Positions 8,406 through 16,999 of a stretch of DNA of 47,715 bases are shown piece after piece. This DNA is from JBEKHI01 sp050012355 (lineage in GTDB: Bacteria; Actinomycetota; Actinomycetes; Streptosporangiales; Streptosporangiaceae), in the NCBI GenBank assembly GCA_050012355.1, contig JBEKHI010000008.1, positions 1 through 47,715 on the forward strand. The letters run 5' to 3'. Within the stretch, counting starts at the first letter, position 1. Each line of letters starts with the position of its first letter. A program made the translations under genes and the position numbers. Below the pieces are notes generated by a model, which had not been told where the DNA came from, made no database searches, and worked only from the letters and a program-made list of their open reading frames with translations.

Positions 8406-11312
8406 GTGATTGTGATTGATGCGCGACTCTGCGGGCGTGGCCCTGAGCTCGCGTTCCTCCGTGGCCTGGTCGAGAGCGCGCAAGCGGGTGTCGGCGCGGC
8501 GGTGCTGGTCGAAGGCGAGCAGGGCGTGGGCAAGTCCGCGCTGCTGCGGGCCGGGTTCGCTGGCGCGGAAGAGGCGGGTCTCACGGTGTGGTGGGGCTCG
8601 GCCGATGAGGTGGATCAGCCGTTCCCGCTCCGGCTGGCGATCGGCTGCGTGAGTACGAGCACGCCCGAGGAGATCGAGGCATATCTTCGGACGGGAGAGA
8701 CCGTCCTGGCCGGAGATCCGGTGCTGGCCAGGATCGAGCGGCTGCTCTCGGTGGTAGATCAGATGTGCGCGATCACCCCCGTTCTCTTGGTGGCGGAGAA
8801 TCTGCAGTGGGCGGATGAGGCCAGCGTAACGACCTGGCGTCGGCTGAGCCGGGCGGTTGGCCAGTTGCCCTTGGTGCTGGCGGGCTCGGTACGACCGGGA
8901 TCCGGGCGGGATGACCTGGACCGGCTGCGCCGCGGCTTGATAGCTCACCGCGGAACCGTGCTCACGCTGGAGCCGTTGAGTCCGGAAGAGATCGCGGAGC
9001 TGGTGCGGGACGTGCTGGGCGGACCCCCGGCCCCGCAGCTCGCGGACGTGCTGCGCCAGGCGGGCGGGAATCCGCTGTACGCTCGCGAACTGGCCGACGC
9101 CCTCGTGCGGGAGGGCCGAGTGCGTATGGTCGGGGAGCTGGTCAGGCTGACCGGTGGGGTGGCCCACTTCCAGGCGCCGGCCTTCCGCGTGCCCGCGTCG
9201 CTAGCGGCCGTGCTTCAGGAACGGCTAGCCGGGCTACCCCCGGATGTCGTAGCGGTTCTCCGGCGGGCCGCCCTGCTCGGGCTGGAGTTCGCCGTGCCGG
9301 ACCTGGAAGTCCTGACCGGACTCACCGCCAGTGAGCTTATGGAAGTCGTGGCGTCCGGGGTGGCGGCGGGAGTACTCACCGATGCTGGACTGCACCTCGG
9401 CTTTCGGCATGCGCTCATCCGGCAACTGCTCTACGAGGAAATGACCGTACTGGAACGTGCGGTCGCCCACCTGGAGGCGGCCCACAGCCTGGCCGTGGCC
9501 GGGGCACCTCCAGAAGTGGTGGCCGCTCAACTGGTTCTCGCGCTGCGCCCGAATGCGCTGAGCGCGGACTGGAACCAGGCCTGGGTGCCGCAGTGGCTGT
9601 CCGATACGGCCGCGGCGCTCACCTATCGGGCCCCGCAGGTCGCCGCCGAGCTGCTGCGGGCGGTCCTGCGTCAGCTGCCGGAATCCGACCCGCGCCGCGG
9701 GAAGCTCGAAGCCAGCCTCGTCTCGGTGGCCTTCCTGCTGATGCGTGATGACGAGGTGGAGGAGGCCGGGCTCCGGCTACTGGAACGGAACGCGGAGCCG
9801 GAACTGCTGGCGGAGATGGCTTGGCTGGTCGCGTTTTCCCGGTTGCGCTCCGGGCGGGTTACCGAGGGGCTCGCCGACGTGGACGCCGCGCTGTCGATTC
9901 CCGGCGTGAGCGAGCTGCGGACGGCGCGGCTGCGAGCCTTGCGAGCCCTCATCCTGATAGAGCTGCGCGAATTCCGCGCGGCGGCTCACGTCGCCGAGGT
10001 CGCGCTGGCCGAGGCTGAGCGGACCGGTGACCGGCTGGGCGCCGGATACGCGTTGCACGCCCTATCCAAGGTGGATTCCGTCCAGCCGGATCGCTCCCGG
10101 CGGCTCAGCTACATTGACCGCGCGCTGCTCGTCACCGCCGACGATCCCCAGACCACTGACCTGCGGGTCACGCTGCTCGGCGACAAAACGTCGGAGCTGG
10201 CGCTGATGGGACGCCAGACGGAGGCAATCAGCAGCGCGGCGCAGGCGCTGGCGCTGGCCGAGCAGACGGGTACTCCTCGGCTGTGGATTATCCGTACCGT
10301 ACTTGGCCAGCTCTATTACGAGGTCGGCCGGTGGGACGACGCACTTGCCGAGCTGGAACTGGCGGCCCAGGGCTCCGCGCCTTCCCCGGTGGAGAACCTG
10401 GTCGATGCGCTGCTGGCGCTGATCCATGCCCGCCGGGACGACTGGGACGAGGCAGGCAAGCACCTGAGCGAGATACCGGGCGGACAGGTCAGCTCCCTGC
10501 CGTCCTGGGACGGCAATCACTATCTGCTGCTCGCCCGGGCACTGGGCGCCGAGCAGGCGGGACAGACCGGCGAGGCAGTCGCCATCCTGCGGGAATGCCT
10601 CGAGGTTCGCTTCGTGGACCAGCTGCCAGGCCGCTGCCAGCTGCTGCACCCGCTAGCGAGGCTGGCCCTCGAGATCGGCGACACCGCGACCGCGGCCGCC
10701 GCCGCGGAGGCCGCGGCGATCGCCGCGACCGCTGACCCGGTGCCGGTCAACACCGCCGTGGCGGATTACTGCCGGGGATTGGTTGCTGGCGATCCGGAAC
10801 CGGTGATGGCCGCCGCCCGCTACTTCGAAGAGGCGGGCAGGCCACTCGAGCGGGCGCAGGCGCTGGAAGACGCCGCGGTGCTAGCGGCGATCCGCAATGA
10901 ACTACCCGCCGCCCGCAAGGCGCTGACCGCGGCGGCGGCCGTTTACGACTCGCTGGGCGCGCAGTGGGATGCCCAGCGCGCCGTCGTCCGGCTCCGCCCG
11001 TATGGCGTCCGGCGGGGCCGGACGCCATACCAGCACCGGCCCACGACCGGATGGGACGCTCTTACTCCCACCGAGCTCAAGATCGCCTACCTAGTGGCGG
11101 CTGGCCGGTCTAATCCGGATATCGCCGGGGAGCTGTACCTGTCCCGCAACACGGTACAGACCCATGTCTCGCACATCCTGGCGAAGCTAGGCGCCCGGTC
11201 CCGGGCGGAGATCGTCAGCGAGGCCGCCCGGCATCCGCAGGCCGTGTTACTTCCGCTCGCTTCTCGCTCGTGCACGCTGCCCGTTGAACCGTGGCCCAAG
11301 GCGCTCTCGTAG
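8406..11312 (+). CDS. LAL/MalT-like LuxR-family ATPase regulator
   Basis: 968-residue complete paralogue of the regulator at the left edge. N-terminal AAA/STAND-type ATPase: Walker A EGEQGVGKSALLRAGF (residues about 37-52) and Walker B LLVAENLQWADEAS (about 127-140). The Walker B acidic pair, DD in most relatives, reads EN here, so ATP hydrolysis may be altered. Residues about 380-890 are TPR-like helices. The C-terminus has the LuxR HTH (ALTPTELKIAYLVAAGRSN, then DIAGELYLSRNTVQTHVSHI) followed by an unusual 35-residue tail. The start is a GTG without a clear Shine-Dalgarno; a second in-frame GTG lies 6 nt further on. It is followed after 67 nt by an ECF sigma factor on the same strand, possibly co-transcribed. 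Ligand and regulon are unknown. Confidence 0.94.
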   Translation: MIVIDARLCGRGPELAFLRGLVESAQAGVGAAVLVEGEQGVGKSALLRAGFAGAEEAGLTVWWGSADEVDQPFPLRLAIGCVSTSTPEEIEAYLRTGETVLAGDPVLARIERLLSVVDQMCAITPVLLVAENLQWADEASVTTWRRLSRAVGQLPLVLAGSVRPGSGRDDLDRLRRGLIAHRGTVLTLEPLSPEEIAELVRDVLGGPPAPQLADVLRQAGGNPLYARELADALVREGRVRMVGELVRLTGGVAHFQAPAFRVPASLAAVLQERLAGLPPDVVAVLRRAALLGLEFAVPDLEVLTGLTASELMEVVASGVAAGVLTDAGLHLGFRHALIRQLLYEEMTVLERAVAHLEAAHSLAVAGAPPEVVAAQLVLALRPNALSADWNQAWVPQWLSDTAAALTYRAPQVAAELLRAVLRQLPESDPRRGKLEASLVSVAFLLMRDDEVEEAGLRLLERNAEPELLAEMAWLVAFSRLRSGRVTEGLADVDAALSIPGVSELRTARLRALRALILIELREFRAAAHVAEVALAEAERTGDRLGAGYALHALSKVDSVQPDRSRRLSYIDRALLVTADDPQTTDLRVTLLGDKTSELALMGRQTEAISSAAQALALAEQTGTPRLWIIRTVLGQLYYEVGRWDDALAELELAAQGSAPSPVENLVDALLALIHARRDDWDEAGKHLSEIPGGQVSSLPSWDGNHYLLLARALGAEQAGQTGEAVAILRECLEVRFVDQLPGRCQLLHPLARLALEIGDTATAAAAAEAAAIAATADPVPVNTAVADYCRGLVAGDPEPVMAAARYFEEAGRPLERAQALEDAAVLAAIRNELPAARKALTAAAAVYDSLGAQWDAQRAVVRLRPYGVRRGRTPYQHRPTTGWDALTPTELKIAYLVAAGRSNPDIAGELYLSRNTVQTHVSHILAKLGARSRAEIVSEAARHPQAVLLPLASRSCTLPVEPWPKALS

Positions 11313-11379
11313 CCACAATCGACGCCAGCTTCCGACAACAGGACACCCCGCGGGTAGTCCGTCCACGAGGAGACGAGAG

Positions 11380-11991
11380 ATGACCGAGTCAGGTACATCG
11401 CAACTGCGGAGCGTTCCCGTCGGGGATGACATGGCCGTTCAGCCGCCGTGCCTGACGACAGGCCCGGACATTGACCCGGAAGAGATGATTACCAGGCTGT
11501 ACGCCGATAACCGCGCCTTCGTCCTGAGTTACGTCACCGGTTTGCTCAAGGATCGCTTTCTGGCTGAGGATGTGGTTCAGGAGACGATGCTCCGCGCGTG
11601 GCGGCACTGCGCCCAGTTCAGCGCGGAGAAGGGCTCGGTGCGCGGCTGGCTCATGAAGGTAGCGCACAACATAGCCATGGATAAGGTCCGGATGCGCCGG
11701 TCGCGACCGACCGAGGTCGCCGAGGATGCCGTACCCGATGCCCTGGTCACCGAGGATCACGCGGACACCGTTGTGACCGCGCTCCAGGTCCGGCACGCGC
11801 TCGCGCGGCTCAGCCCGGGCCACCGCGACGTGCTGGAGCAGATCTACCTGAACGGGTGCACGGCCCGCGAGGCCGCGGCCCGGCTTGGTATCCCGGAGGG
11901 AACGGTGTTCTCGCGCGCTTACTACGCGCTGCGGACGTTGCGACGGGAGATGGACGCGGTGCCGGGCTCGAGCGAGCATCACGCGGCCTGA
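11380..11991 (+). CDS. ECF-type RNA polymerase sigma factor
   Basis: 203-residue ECF sigma factor. Region 2: RLYADNRAFVLSYVTGLL, then AEDVVQETMLRAWRHC and VRGWLMKVAHNIAMDKVRMR. Region 4: LSPGHRDVLEQIYLNGCTAR, then AARLGIPEGTVFSRAYYALR. The ATG at 11380 is preceded by CGAGGAGACGAGAG, a good ribosome binding site, so the 32 upstream codons that are also open are excluded. It resembles the sigma factor at 7246-7875 in region 4 but differs in region 2, so they are separate lineages or old duplicates. It follows the LuxR gene by 67 nt on the same strand and converges on the kinase gene with 15 nt between stops. No cognate anti-sigma factor is adjacent. Confidence 0.93.
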   Translation: MTESGTSQLRSVPVGDDMAVQPPCLTTGPDIDPEEMITRLYADNRAFVLSYVTGLLKDRFLAEDVVQETMLRAWRHCAQFSAEKGSVRGWLMKVAHNIAMDKVRMRRSRPTEVAEDAVPDALVTEDHADTVVTALQVRHALARLSPGHRDVLEQIYLNGCTAREAAARLGIPEGTVFSRAYYALRTLRREMDAVPGSSEHHAA

Positions 11992-12006
11992 CCGCGCGGG
12001 CGTCAA

Positions 12007-13767
12007 TCAGGTCGTGTAGCCGACGTCATCGACCTGGAAGTGAAAGTACCAAGGTGTGTCGCTGCCCGACGCGGCGTAGCTCACCGAGATACCGGTGACC
12101 TGGTCGCGGTAGGCCCAGGAGGACACCGGGACGCTCACCAGGTTCCAGGCGTTGGCGTTTACCGGCGTTGTCGTGGTGAGCGACTGGCTTCCGCTGCTGA
12201 GGGTGACCGTGGCCGCATACCCGGTGGCGATACCTGGGTCGCCGTAGCCATCCACGTAGAGGTAGAAGGTCCGCGCGGCGGACAGGTTCAGCGGGGTGGC
12301 CGGGGTGACCATCATCGTCCGCGGCACTTGCAGGTCCGCACCGTCGGTCGAGAATCCGTCCAGCGCGTAGTTCCCGCCGTACGGGTGACCCGGGCCGTCC
12401 GCGAAGCTCGTTACGGCGGAAATCGAGGCGATATTAGCGCCAGCTTCCCAGCCATCGGTCGTCCCATCCTGGAACGAGTACAGCACCTTGGACACGATCG
12501 GGGCCGCGGACGCGGGCGGTGCGGGCGGCTGAGTCGGCCGGTGGGTTGTTGCCGTCGAAACGCGCGGTGCCGCCGACGCGTGCGGCGTCGCCCGCGGGTC
12601 CGGTGTGGCGGACGCCTGCGGTGTCGCCAATGCGTGCGGTGCCGCCGGGAAGCGAAATCCCGTGTTCTGGCTGCGGGGGAACAGCCACGCGCCGATGAGC
12701 GCCACGATCCCGGTCATCGCGAGCAGACCCATGACGGGAGTGGCAAGCCGCGTCGTCGGCAGCCTCCGCCGCCTGGCGGGATTTGGCCTGGTGTAGGCGA
12801 GGCTGCGCCACGCGTTCTGGGAAGTGGCCGGCATGAGTCCAAGGGGTGGCTCCGGATCGACAGGAGCGGGTTGCTTCCCCTCGTCCGGCGGGTCGCGTAG
12901 CGCGAACGTCAGCACGTCGGAGGGCAACGGGGGAGCGGGCGGCGTGTCGTGCAGTGCGGGCAAACATTCCCGCAGCAGCCGGGCCGTGGTCGCGGCGTCA
13001 GGACGCAGCGAAGGGTCCTTCGCCAAGCAGGCCGAGATCACCATCCACAGCGACTCCGGCATCGCCGGCGTGCGAAGCGGCTCGGCGAGTACCTGACGCC
13101 AGAAGACGGCTGAGGCCGGGCCGCCGGCGAACGGCGGCTTGCCTACCAGCAGCTCATAGAGGCTGGTCGCGGCCGCGTACACGTCAGACGGGGGACCGCC
13201 CCGTTTACCGGTGATCACCTCGGGCGCACAGTACGGCGGGGTACCCATGATGATCCCGTCGCTGGTGAGCGGCAGCGCGTCGTCAGCCCAGGCAATCCCG
13301 AAGTCAGTCAGCCGGGCAACGGGGGCTGGATTGCCGGTATCGAGCAGGATGTTGCTGGGCTTGAGGTCGCGGTGGACGATGCCCGCGGCGTGTACTACCT
13401 CAAGGGCCTCGCAGACCTGCGACATCAGCGTCACGGCAAGCGCGGGTGCTAGGGGGCCATGCGCGTGGAGATAGCGAAACATGTCCGGGCCCTGGACGAA
13501 GTCCATGACAAGGGCGAGCCGGTTGCCCTCCATGATCATGTCGTGCACCGGGACCAGGTTCGGATGGCGCAATCCGATCAGGACAGTGCGCTCCCGCACG
13601 AAGCGGGTCACCTCCGTCGGATCGGACGCGAACCCCTCGTGCAACAGCTTGATCGCGACCGGCTGCCCGGTCACCAGGTCCCGGCCCCGCCAGATCTCAC
13701 CCATGCCGCCGGAACTAATCCGATCTTCGAGTACGTAACGACTGCCAAGCGATTGTTGTCCGGCCAC
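12007..13767 (-). CDS. Transmembrane Ser/Thr protein kinase with extracellular carbohydrate-binding-like domain
   Basis: 586-residue bacterial eukaryotic-type kinase. Catalytic domain residues 11-270: Gly-rich loop ISSGGMGEIWRG, VAIK lysine at 40, catalytic loop VHRDLKPSN (Asp134), LTDFG (Asp155) and APE at 181-183, all intact. A Pro-rich juxtamembrane linker leads to one TM helix at about 343-363 (TPVMGLLAMTGIVALIGAWL). Outside the membrane there is an Ala/Thr/Pro repeat stalk (ATPQASATPDPRATPHASA), then a beta-rich domain at about 428-586 containing DGTTDGWEAG and YFHFQVDDVGYTT, which resembles galactose-binding/CBM-like jelly rolls. PASTA repeats, the usual sensor in PknB types, are absent. 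The start is GTG with no Shine-Dalgarno; a TAATAT hexamer 8 nt upstream suggests a leaderless mRNA. Confidence 0.92.
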   Translation of the reverse strand: MAGQQSLGSRYVLEDRISSGGMGEIWRGRDLVTGQPVAIKLLHEGFASDPTEVTRFVRERTVLIGLRHPNLVPVHDMIMEGNRLALVMDFVQGPDMFRYLHAHGPLAPALAVTLMSQVCEALEVVHAAGIVHRDLKPSNILLDTGNPAPVARLTDFGIAWADDALPLTSDGIIMGTPPYCAPEVITGKRGGPPSDVYAAATSLYELLVGKPPFAGGPASAVFWRQVLAEPLRTPAMPESLWMVISACLAKDPSLRPDAATTARLLRECLPALHDTPPAPPLPSDVLTFALRDPPDEGKQPAPVDPEPPLGLMPATSQNAWRSLAYTRPNPARRRRLPTTRLATPVMGLLAMTGIVALIGAWLFPRSQNTGFRFPAAPHALATPQASATPDPRATPHASAAPRVSTATTHRPTQPPAPPASAAPIVSKVLYSFQDGTTDGWEAGANIASISAVTSFADGPGHPYGGNYALDGFSTDGADLQVPRTMMVTPATPLNLSAARTFYLYVDGYGDPGIATGYAATVTLSSGSQSLTTTTPVNANAWNLVSVPVSSWAYRDQVTGISVSYAASGSDTPWYFHFQVDDVGYTT

Positions 13768-13775
13768 GGATACAA

Positions 13776-13804
13776 ATATTACTGGACGTGGTTGGCAATT
13801 TCCC
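13776..13804 (-). promoter_or_regulatory. Possible leaderless promoter of the Ser/Thr kinase gene
   Basis: On the minus strand a TAATAT hexamer (13776-13781) ends 8 nt before the GTG start and is preceded at 17 bp by GGGAAA (13799-13804). The gap 13768-13916 is unusually AT-rich for this genome. The gene has no Shine-Dalgarno, in keeping with leaderless transcription. This is inference from spacing only. Confidence 0.3.
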
Positions 13805-13916
13805 GCAACTCACGTATAGCAGTAAGGCGATTAGCTGGATTTTCCCCATCGTCATTGTTTCCATATTGCTCCGTCCATTACGCTCAATGTTTGTAATCGG
13901 TTCATCACGTGCATGA

Positions 13917-16082
13917 TTAATTTTCTTGCCCGCGTGGCTGGCCCTTACCAGTCGGCACAGAAACTCCGATCCGCTCCAGCTTGTGCCAGCGCAGTCGCAC
14001 GCCGGTAACCGCGGTGGCCATTGAATGCAATGCCACCAGGTAGATCAGCTGCCGGTAGAACAGCTGCTGGACCGGAAGGGTCCAGAGATAGCGCAGCCGC
14101 TCCCGGTCGAGCAGGAACGCGGCAAGCGCGAGCGTGCCCTGCGTTATGAGGTAGCCGCCAGCCAGCGCCGCCCCGCGCCAGGGTGCGATCCACGCCTCGA
14201 TGACTAGGTAGGTGTCCGCGGCCGGGGAGATCAGCGGCAGTACGCAGGACATCAGGAACAGATACGGCAGGCCGATCCAGGCCAGCGCCCAGCGGCCCGA
14301 CGGTGACACTAGGGTCCGGCGGTGTTTCCATAGCGATTGGATCGTTCCGTACGCCCACCGGTGCCGCTGGGTCCACAGTTGGCCGAGCGTGAACGGTGCC
14401 TCGGTCCAAGCGCGGGCATGTGCCGTGTAACGTGTCCGCCAGCCGATCTCGCCGATGGCGATCGTCAGGTCGGTGTCCTCGGCGAGCGTATCGCCGGGCA
14501 CGCCGCCGACGTCGGCGATCGCTTCCCGGCGGAACGCGCCCACCGCGCCCGGGATGGTCACCATGCAGCCGAGCACGTCGTACATGCGCCGGTCAAGGCT
14601 GGAGCCGAGCACGTACTCGGCATACTGGATCCGGCCCAGCAGCCGTCCGCGATTGGCTACCTTGACGTTCCCGGCGACCGCTCCGACCAGGGGATCCCGG
14701 AATGGAGCGACCAGCGCCCTGATCGTGACTGGCTCGAACACGGTGTCACCATCGGCGAGCACGAGTATGTCGTAGCGCGCCTGACGGATCCCGGCATTGA
14801 GAGCGGCGGCCTTGCCCGCGTTGCGCTGGCGGACGATGGTGACGGGGAGACCCAGTTCCCTGACCAGGTCGGCAGTGCCATCGGTTGACCCGTCGTCGAC
14901 GAGAATCACCTCGATGCTCGGGTAAGCGGAGAACAGCATGGAGCGCAGGCACCGGATGATCCCGGCTCGCTCGTTGTACGCCGGGATGATCACCGATACC
15001 GGCTCCGTGTACGTGGGGCCGGCCTGACGGTCGCGCCGTCGGTGCCTGACACCGGTGAGGATGAGCAGGATCAGCCTGACGACGATCAGCGCGGCCGCCA
15101 CCAGGAAGATCCATCCGAGAGCTTCCGTGAGGACGCCGGCCAGCCACGCGGCGCGAAGCAGTGCGGCCGCGCCGGCCGCGCTCAGCGATGTCACCTCGGC
15201 CGGCTGGACGGATAGCCCGAACGCCGCCGGCACCGTGGTGAACCGGTAGCCATTCCCGCGGAGGGCACTGACCAGGCTGGGTAGTGCCCGCAGCGCGGCC
15301 AGGCCCGGCCCGCCGGTGTCGGCTAGCGACAGCACGATTCCCGTGCGCGCGGCTGGTCCTGGGCGGTGGCCGGCTGGAGCCAGTCCGCTTGGCGACACAG
15401 CCCGCAGGACGTCCTGCGGGCTGCGGGCCGCCAGTCCGCTGTGATCCGCGAGCACCGCCACGTAACCCAGCTGCGCCAGTTGCTGGTCCGCGGCTCGGGC
15501 GCGGCTGCTCGGCGTTCCCGCCGTCCCCGCCCCGGGTACCTGGACCAGCGCGGACGCCGGCCCGCCGGCCCGCTGCAGCTGGTACTGCGCGCTGGTTAGC
15601 GCCGCACCCAGCCACCAGCCCGGTAGCCGCGCTGGGCCGAGCCCGGCCGGCCAAGCCAGGCCAACATCGTCGCCGAACGTGACCTGCTGACGGATAGCGG
15701 CTCGTTGTCGCGCCACCTGGGCAGCCTGGACGAAAAAGGTACCGGGCACACCTAGCCGCCGCAGCGCCGCGGTGATCTGAGGTACTAGGTCGCCACCGGT
15801 TCCGGCGGCGAAAGTTAGCGAGACGGTGCCCGGCTGCGCGGTCAGGCAGGCCAGTTGCCCGGCCGGATCCGCCAGCGCGGTCCCTCCGGCGGCAACCGGG
15901 CAGCCAATGGCGTCGTCAGGGACTTGGTCGGTGGCCATCTCATGCTGGACTACTAGCGCGAGCGCGAGCACGGTCACGCCGATGAGCACGAGGATCCAGT
16001 GGCCCCAGGATTGGGGAGGCGGGCGGTGCCTGCCACGCGGTGGCGCGGTAGAGCTGTCCTTCGCCGGAGATGTCCTGGTCAT
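13917..16082 (-). CDS. Membrane processive family-2 glycosyltransferase with degenerate polysaccharide-deacetylase domain
   Basis: 721 residues from the ATG at 16082, which sits 7 nt after the stop of the upstream small gene; the longer frame would run through that gene. Layout: cytoplasmic Pro/Arg tail, TM1 at about 26-45, extracytoplasmic NodB-like domain (about 85-300), two or so TM helices (LGWIFLVAAALIVVRLIL), GT2 domain from about 360, and C-terminal TM helices. GT2 motifs are complete: IIPAYNE, VDDGSTDGT, ADGDT (DxD), AEDTD, and QRHRW for processive chain elongation. The deacetylase domain keeps GVPGTFF, but the metal-binding TFDDGP is TFAAGT and the HxxxH motif is missing, so it should be catalytically dead. 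Relatives are bifunctional deacetylase/GT2 proteins making beta-linked exopolysaccharide; the product here is unknown. Confidence 0.92.
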   Translation of the reverse strand: MTRTSPAKDSSTAPPRGRHRPPPQSWGHWILVLIGVTVLALALVVQHEMATDQVPDDAIGCPVAAGGTALADPAGQLACLTAQPGTVSLTFAAGTGGDLVPQITAALRRLGVPGTFFVQAAQVARQRAAIRQQVTFGDDVGLAWPAGLGPARLPGWWLGAALTSAQYQLQRAGGPASALVQVPGAGTAGTPSSRARAADQQLAQLGYVAVLADHSGLAARSPQDVLRAVSPSGLAPAGHRPGPAARTGIVLSLADTGGPGLAALRALPSLVSALRGNGYRFTTVPAAFGLSVQPAEVTSLSAAGAAALLRAAWLAGVLTEALGWIFLVAAALIVVRLILLILTGVRHRRRDRQAGPTYTEPVSVIIPAYNERAGIIRCLRSMLFSAYPSIEVILVDDGSTDGTADLVRELGLPVTIVRQRNAGKAAALNAGIRQARYDILVLADGDTVFEPVTIRALVAPFRDPLVGAVAGNVKVANRGRLLGRIQYAEYVLGSSLDRRMYDVLGCMVTIPGAVGAFRREAIADVGGVPGDTLAEDTDLTIAIGEIGWRTRYTAHARAWTEAPFTLGQLWTQRHRWAYGTIQSLWKHRRTLVSPSGRWALAWIGLPYLFLMSCVLPLISPAADTYLVIEAWIAPWRGAALAGGYLITQGTLALAAFLLDRERLRYLWTLPVQQLFYRQLIYLVALHSMATAVTGVRLRWHKLERIGVSVPTGKGQPRGQEN

Positions 16083-16089
16083 ACGGGGG

Positions 16090-16362
16090 TCAGGGCGCGG
16101 GCAAACTCGGCAGCGGTGGCGGCAAGTTGGCGGGCGGGCTCGTGGGTGGGTTGCCGGTAGCCGTATTACGTACGGCGCTGGCCCTGGCCAGGCGAGTCTG
16201 GGGTGGATGCCCCCCGCCAAGCAGGCCGATGATCAGCAGCACGGTCACCGCGACCGTTGTGCCTATCGTGGCCACGAGTAGCGCGGTTACGACACGCCGT
16301 CGCCGTCCGGAGGGGTCGAAAAACACCATCCCCGGCGGGTCAGGCGCAGCGTCGGCTGACAT
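16090..16362 (-). CDS. Small single-pass membrane protein preceding the glycosyltransferase
   Basis: 90 residues: short acidic/Pro N-terminus, basic patch GRRRR, one strong TM helix (VVTALLVATIGTTVAVTVLL), then a Pro-rich extracytoplasmic tail ending PPPLPSLPAP. It is read in the same direction as the glycosyltransferase gene and stops 7 nt before it, so the two almost certainly form an operon. A role as a small partner of the polysaccharide synthase is inferred from position only; no family is recognised. Confidence 0.65.
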   Translation of the reverse strand: MSADAAPDPPGMVFFDPSGRRRRVVTALLVATIGTTVAVTVLLIIGLLGGGHPPQTRLARASAVRNTATGNPPTSPPANLPPPLPSLPAP

Positions 16363-16687
16363 TCAGGCTCCTAAGGTGCGTGGGTGGCAGCCGGGCAGTC
16401 GCTCCCCGGCAACTCCCCACGAACAGGACTACGTATGGAGGCGGCCCGCATGTTCAAACGCCTGGATTTATGACGGGTGCTGTTTCACCGTCTGGCAGTG
16501 GGTGACATCTTGCCCGGCAGCTAGCCAACACCGGCTTGCGGAATCGATACCTGACGAAATAACTACGTGTGTACTCTCATTGTCTGGTGCCGCTGGATGA
16601 AATCGCGGCAGGGTGAGAACATGAACTAATACGAGGCAGGTCAAATCCGGGCTGGTATCCCTAGGGTGGGGGAAGTGACTGGAACTC
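16363..16687. other. 325-bp divergent intergenic region
   Basis: Between the small membrane gene (minus) and the zinc-finger gene (plus). GC content falls in the middle (around 16540-16640). No convincing gene, paired promoter element or long palindrome was found; it presumably holds the two divergent promoters. Confidence 0.45.
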
Positions 16688-16981
16688 ATGCGGCGGACTG
16701 GGGATGATGACGGGCACGTTCAAGTGCTGCTCGGGGCTTTCCTCTTGGGTGGCCTCACTGCGGACGAAGAATCGGCTGTACGAGCGCATCTCAGCGTCTG
16801 CGCGCGGTGCCGGGCAGAGCACGACCACCTAGCCTGCGTTCCCGGGTGGCTAGATCTGATGAAAGAAAACGCTGACCACGATGACCCGGCGAACGGCGGC
16901 GCCGCTGCTGGCCGGACCCGCCATCTCCGCGTGGTCCAGTCGCGGCCGCCATCAGAGCCAGGCGCCGAATCGGGGGCCTAG
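16688..16981 (+). CDS. Short zinc-finger (zf-HC2) anti-sigma-factor-like protein
   Basis: 97 residues. The N-terminal half carries the anti-sigma zinc-binding module: LLGAFLLGGLTADEESAVRA, then HLSVCARCRAEH, giving the H-x3-C-x2-C pattern at about residues 34-41. Such modules hold an ECF sigma factor inactive. There is no TM helix or C-terminal sensor; the protein ends in a Gly/Pro/Ser tail, so it is a soluble minimal form. No sigma gene is adjacent: the nearest ECF gene ends about 4.7 kb upstream (11380-11991). The start ATG has only GGAACT upstream. Its last codon lies 18 nt from the convergent LuxR stop. The fold is well supported; its partner is unknown. Confidence 0.72.
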   Translation: MRRTGDDDGHVQVLLGAFLLGGLTADEESAVRAHLSVCARCRAEHDHLACVPGWLDLMKENADHDDPANGGAAAGRTRHLRVVQSRPPSEPGAESGA

Positions 16982-16999
16982 GTGGGTGGGGGCGCCCGC

